From: Vitellaria paradoxa
Lineage: Eukaryota > Streptophyta > Magnoliopsida > Ericales > Sapotaceae
Direction of reading: 5' to 3'
Assembly (NCBI GenBank): GCA_019916065.1
Contig: CM034243.1
Location: 28,980,147 to 29,044,146 of the forward strand
Length of the DNA: 64,000 nt
The notes under the pieces were generated by a model. The model had not been told where the DNA came from and ran no database searches. It saw only the letters and a program-made list of their open reading frames with translations. The translations under genes were made by a program, and so were the position numbers. Shown one piece after another: positions 61,501 to 64,000 of the stretch. Within the stretch, counting starts at the first letter, position 1. The number at the start of each line of letters is the position of its first letter.

Positions 61501-62718
61501 AGAGGAGCTAACCAGATTGGTTCTTTGCAACGAGCTGGAAAAACTTGGTGGAGCTCCCATTTTGATTATATTTGCAGCTTAATAAACATGTTTGGTTCAA
61601 GTATTAAAGTTCTTGAAGAGATGCTTGATGATAGATCCATATGCGGGGAAGCTACGGGTGCTTTTATTGCAATGAGGTCATTTCAATTCATATTTATTTT
61701 GCATATGATGCATAAAATTATGGGAATCACTGCTTTGCTTTGCCGAGCCTTGCAGCATAAATCTCTAGATATCTTAAATGCTATGGATTTTATCTTAACT
61801 ACGAAAGAACTCTTTCAGAACTTGAGACATGATGGTTTTGATATTCTCTTGATGAGCGTGAATGATATGTGCCCAAAGTATAATATTAATATTGATATAC
61901 CAGATATGGATGCTCGTTATGTGGATGCTACAGGTCGCTTCTTATCAGCAAAGGGACAACATCACAGTTAAGCATCATTATCGCTTTGATATATTCAATG
62001 CTGTTATAGATTTTCAGCTGGCGGAGTTGAATTCTAGATTTTCTGAGGGGACAGTGGAACTACTTAAGCTTAGCTCAGCTTTAGAACCTAAGGACAGCTT
62101 CAAATCATTTCAAATTGATAAAATTTGCAATCTTTCCAGGAAATTCTATCCCAATGATTTTTCTAAACAAGAGATGTATCATCTATAATCTTAGTTAGAA
62201 CATTATGAGCTTGATGTCACTCGTCATCCAGAGTTTCAGAATATGTGCACTCTTTCTCAATTACGTCGACAATTAGTTGAAACAAACAAGTCAGAGCACT
62301 ATCATTTGATTGCAAGGTTGATTATTTTGGTTTTAACTCTTCCTATGACTACAACAACTACCAAATGAGCATTTTCAACTATGAAGAATGTTAAAACTGA
62401 TATTCGTAACAAAATTGAGGGAGACTACCTTACAGATTCTATAGTTATCTACATTGAAAGAGAATTGGCTGAAAGTATTAGTACAGATGTGATAATAGAT
62501 GAGTTTTACTCTTTGAAAGACCGTAGGGCACAACTTAAATAGTGTATGTTGCTTTTTGTTGATTAGTTGTTATCATTTTTACATTTTTGCACTAGGTTGG
62601 TTTGAATTAATTATGAAAGTTTTAGATTAATATATATATATATATATATGTATATATATTAGTTTATTGAGTTTTGACTTGCATCACAGGGCATTATATC
62701 ATCCTGGCTCCACCTCTA
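58201..62718 (+). mobile_element. hAT DNA transposon, complete borders
   Basis: Starts TAGGGGCGGAGC and ends GGCTCCACCTCTA, which as inverted repeats match at about 9 of 12 positions. Both sides carry the 8-bp duplication CTTCCACC (58193-58200 and 62719-62726), the length typical of hAT elements. Inside are a 1.8-kb 5' non-coding part with an (AAT)n tract (58517-58548) and a transposase pseudogene. Total length 4518 bp. It inserted into an existing TIR element, so it is the younger of the two. Confidence 0.9.
60049..62542 (+). pseudogene. hAT transposase with TTF-type zinc finger, decayed
   Basis: The enzyme would cut and paste its own element. It starts at ATG 60049 (MAYREKKKEKTISPFF), just after an acceptor-like TTTTTAG. 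Domains: TTF zinc finger (FQYSWFNQFLWLEYS, AAFCFPCFLF), first catalytic Asp region (CILVDEANDVSNKEQMAIVL), GQRYDGASNMRG, HCFAHRLQL, WSSHFDYICS, and the C-terminal hAT dimerisation part (SEHYHLIARLI, AFSTMKNVKTDIRNKI, IYIERELAE). Frames change near the T runs at about 61108 and 61375 and again near 61965. Stops occur at 62186-62188, 62192-62194 and 62366-62368. The family motif TTERAFS reads TTK-stop-AFS, so the conserved Glu, probably catalytic, is also lost. It cannot make an active protein. Confidence 0.88.
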
Positions 62719-63599
62719 CTTCCACCCGACCGTGCCCCCAAGGCTGGAAAGGTTTGGACCAGTTTTGTTCATTTCTAAAGAACCCAGTACCAAAGTGCAT
62801 CCCACCGGAGAAGACACAGCAGGTGCCCTAGTCATCGGTAGTACTTTTTTCGGCAAGTTAAAGCTTAAGCTTCAATCGATGGAGCTTTATTTGCTACTGG
62901 AATTTCCCTCTCCTCTTCTACCAAACAAATCTAAGAGATTTCACACTCCCCTTGCCCTTGCAAATTCCGATGGTGTCGGAAGCGGCGCCAACCCTTCTAC
63001 TCATTCAAGTCATCCACCATCTTCTCTCAGCATGGTTAGATCTGCAACGAGAACCGTTAAAACTAGATTTGGAATAGTCGACCGACAACCAGACCAAACG
63101 CTACAGAAATCGTCATGATCAAGTGTTGATGATGGCATTGGATATCATACAACTAAATTTTACCAAATGGACCTACATCATCGTGATTGGTTTCTACCAT
63201 TGATGTGAAGATTTTGTAGAAGTGAACTACACAACTGTTGAGAGAAGAGTGAAAATGGAATGGATGAATTGCAGATTTATTTTTCAATTCACATATCTTG
63301 TGGCAGTTGCAGTGATGGTGAGGGGATCGGAGGCTCTGTCGACAATGGTATTAGATTTGGCATCTGCTTATATATATATTGTGTAAATTTTAAATGTTGG
63401 AAAGGGTAAACTTCGTATATTGAAAAAAAAATTTTTTTAGCTGACGTCATCATTTAATATAAACCCTAACGATATTACTAAAGGAGGGGTCCATGTGTAA
63501 TTACCTAAATGTTTAGAGGGTTTATGTGTAATTTTTAAATGTTGAGGGGTCAATGCATAATTACTCAAATATTTAAGGGGCCTAAGTGTAATTTACCCT

Positions 63600-64000
63600 A
63601 CATTAAAAAAACCCTTAGATCCCTAACCTAGGCCACTAAATGATTTTTTTTCTTTTAATATTCAAAATTTTAAAAATAAAAATAAGATATCATACAACGA
63701 AATCTTACCAAATAGACCTAAATTTAAACAACCCTTCTTGGAAATATTTAGTGATTCATAAGGAATAAAATTATATAAAAAAAAAGTCATTGTTTTAACG
63801 ATTATTAATCTCATGCAACTTGAAAATTAAGCAATCATTTAAATACCAAGTTTTAAAAGAGGTCAATTATGTTTGTATAATAAAATAAATGGCCTAGTAA
63901 TATACGCTAGACTAGAAAAATAGGAAATCTTATGTGCTAATTGAATTTACAATTGAGTTGATCAAATCTTAGCTTGGACTTTACTTTTGAAGAAGTATAA
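63600..64000. other. AT-rich intergenic DNA
   Basis: No feature recognised. Confidence 0.4.

Larger units (their letters stand above)
57686..63599. mobile_element. Transposon with long composite TIRs, split by a hAT insertion
   Basis: The left end AGGGTAAATTACAC and the right end GTGTAATTTACCCT are inverted. Each terminal region is a series of ~31-bp direct units of the type AATTACACTTAGACCCCTCAACATTTA. Without the hAT insertion the element is about 1.39 kb. Left of the hAT lies non-repetitive DNA (57850-58200) that joins, after removing the hAT and one TSD copy, to 62719-63120, where an open frame follows (KFFHPTVPPRLERFGP, unknown). A captured gene fragment, as in Pack-MULEs, is possible. 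A 9-bp-class target duplication is not clear (acagttaa versus acattaaa), so the Mutator assignment is tentative. Confidence 0.55.

Noticed and set aside
1..64000. CRISPR arrays, bacterial operons, phage or organellar inserts
   Set aside because: No regularly spaced short repeats with unique spacers, no Shine-Dalgarno-led gene strings and no plastid or mitochondrial genes seen. All evidence points to plant nuclear DNA.

Overview
This window is plant nuclear DNA, almost certainly from a flowering plant. It is AT-rich. Its genes have spliceosomal introns, and it is dense in transposons typical of angiosperms: Ty1/copia with an initiator-tRNA-Met primer site, gypsy gag remnants, tRNA-derived SINEs, Tourist-like MITEs and a hAT element with a TTF zinc finger. 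I cannot name the species. No bacterial, organellar, CRISPR or rRNA features were seen.

Layout. 1-5.4 kb is a decayed LTR-retrotransposon end followed by AT-rich intergenic DNA with MITEs. 5.4-8.5 kb (minus) is a four-exon gene relic of the plant choline transporter-like (CTL) family; its splice sites survive but many one-base indels break the frame. 8.5-30 kb is gene-poor. It holds four SINEs (15.7, 16.3, 20.6 and 28.8 kb), each with target-site duplications (TSDs), several MITEs, LTR-element debris, a tandem duplication and a small G-box cluster.

30.26-39.41 kb is the most striking object: one Ty1/copia insertion with two identical 244-bp LTRs, TSD AATCA, primer-binding site and polypurine tract. 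Its interior is a giant palindrome. A minus-strand gag-pol (left arm, 31098-34786) faces a near-identical plus-strand gag-pol (right arm, 35367-39055) across a 580-bp leader loop. Transcription from the LTR would give an RNA able to fold into a 3.7-kb hairpin. The element sits inside one copy of an older ~460-bp tandem duplication whose other copy is the empty site.

40.7-41.45 kb is a 713-bp solo LTR. 41.66-55.13 kb (minus) is a copy of the 18S rRNA (guanine-N7) methyltransferase gene RID2/BUD23. Seven exons are identifiable and the three 3' exons are intact, but exon 2 has a +4 frameshift and one central exon could not be found, so this copy looks dead. Its introns hold a gypsy gag remnant, an RTE-type LINE tail, a 54-bp minisatellite open in frame on both strands and a T-rich repeat array. 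A fifth SINE sits just upstream of its start codon.

55.6-63.6 kb is nested DNA transposons. A ~1.4-kb element with long terminal inverted repeats built of ~31-bp repeats (57686-63599) is split by a 4.5-kb hAT element (58201-62718, TSD CTTCCACC) whose transposase is broken by frameshifts and C-to-T type nonsense changes. The window thus holds two relic host genes and a record of successive insertions. The hairpin copia element is the youngest of these, judged by LTR identity.
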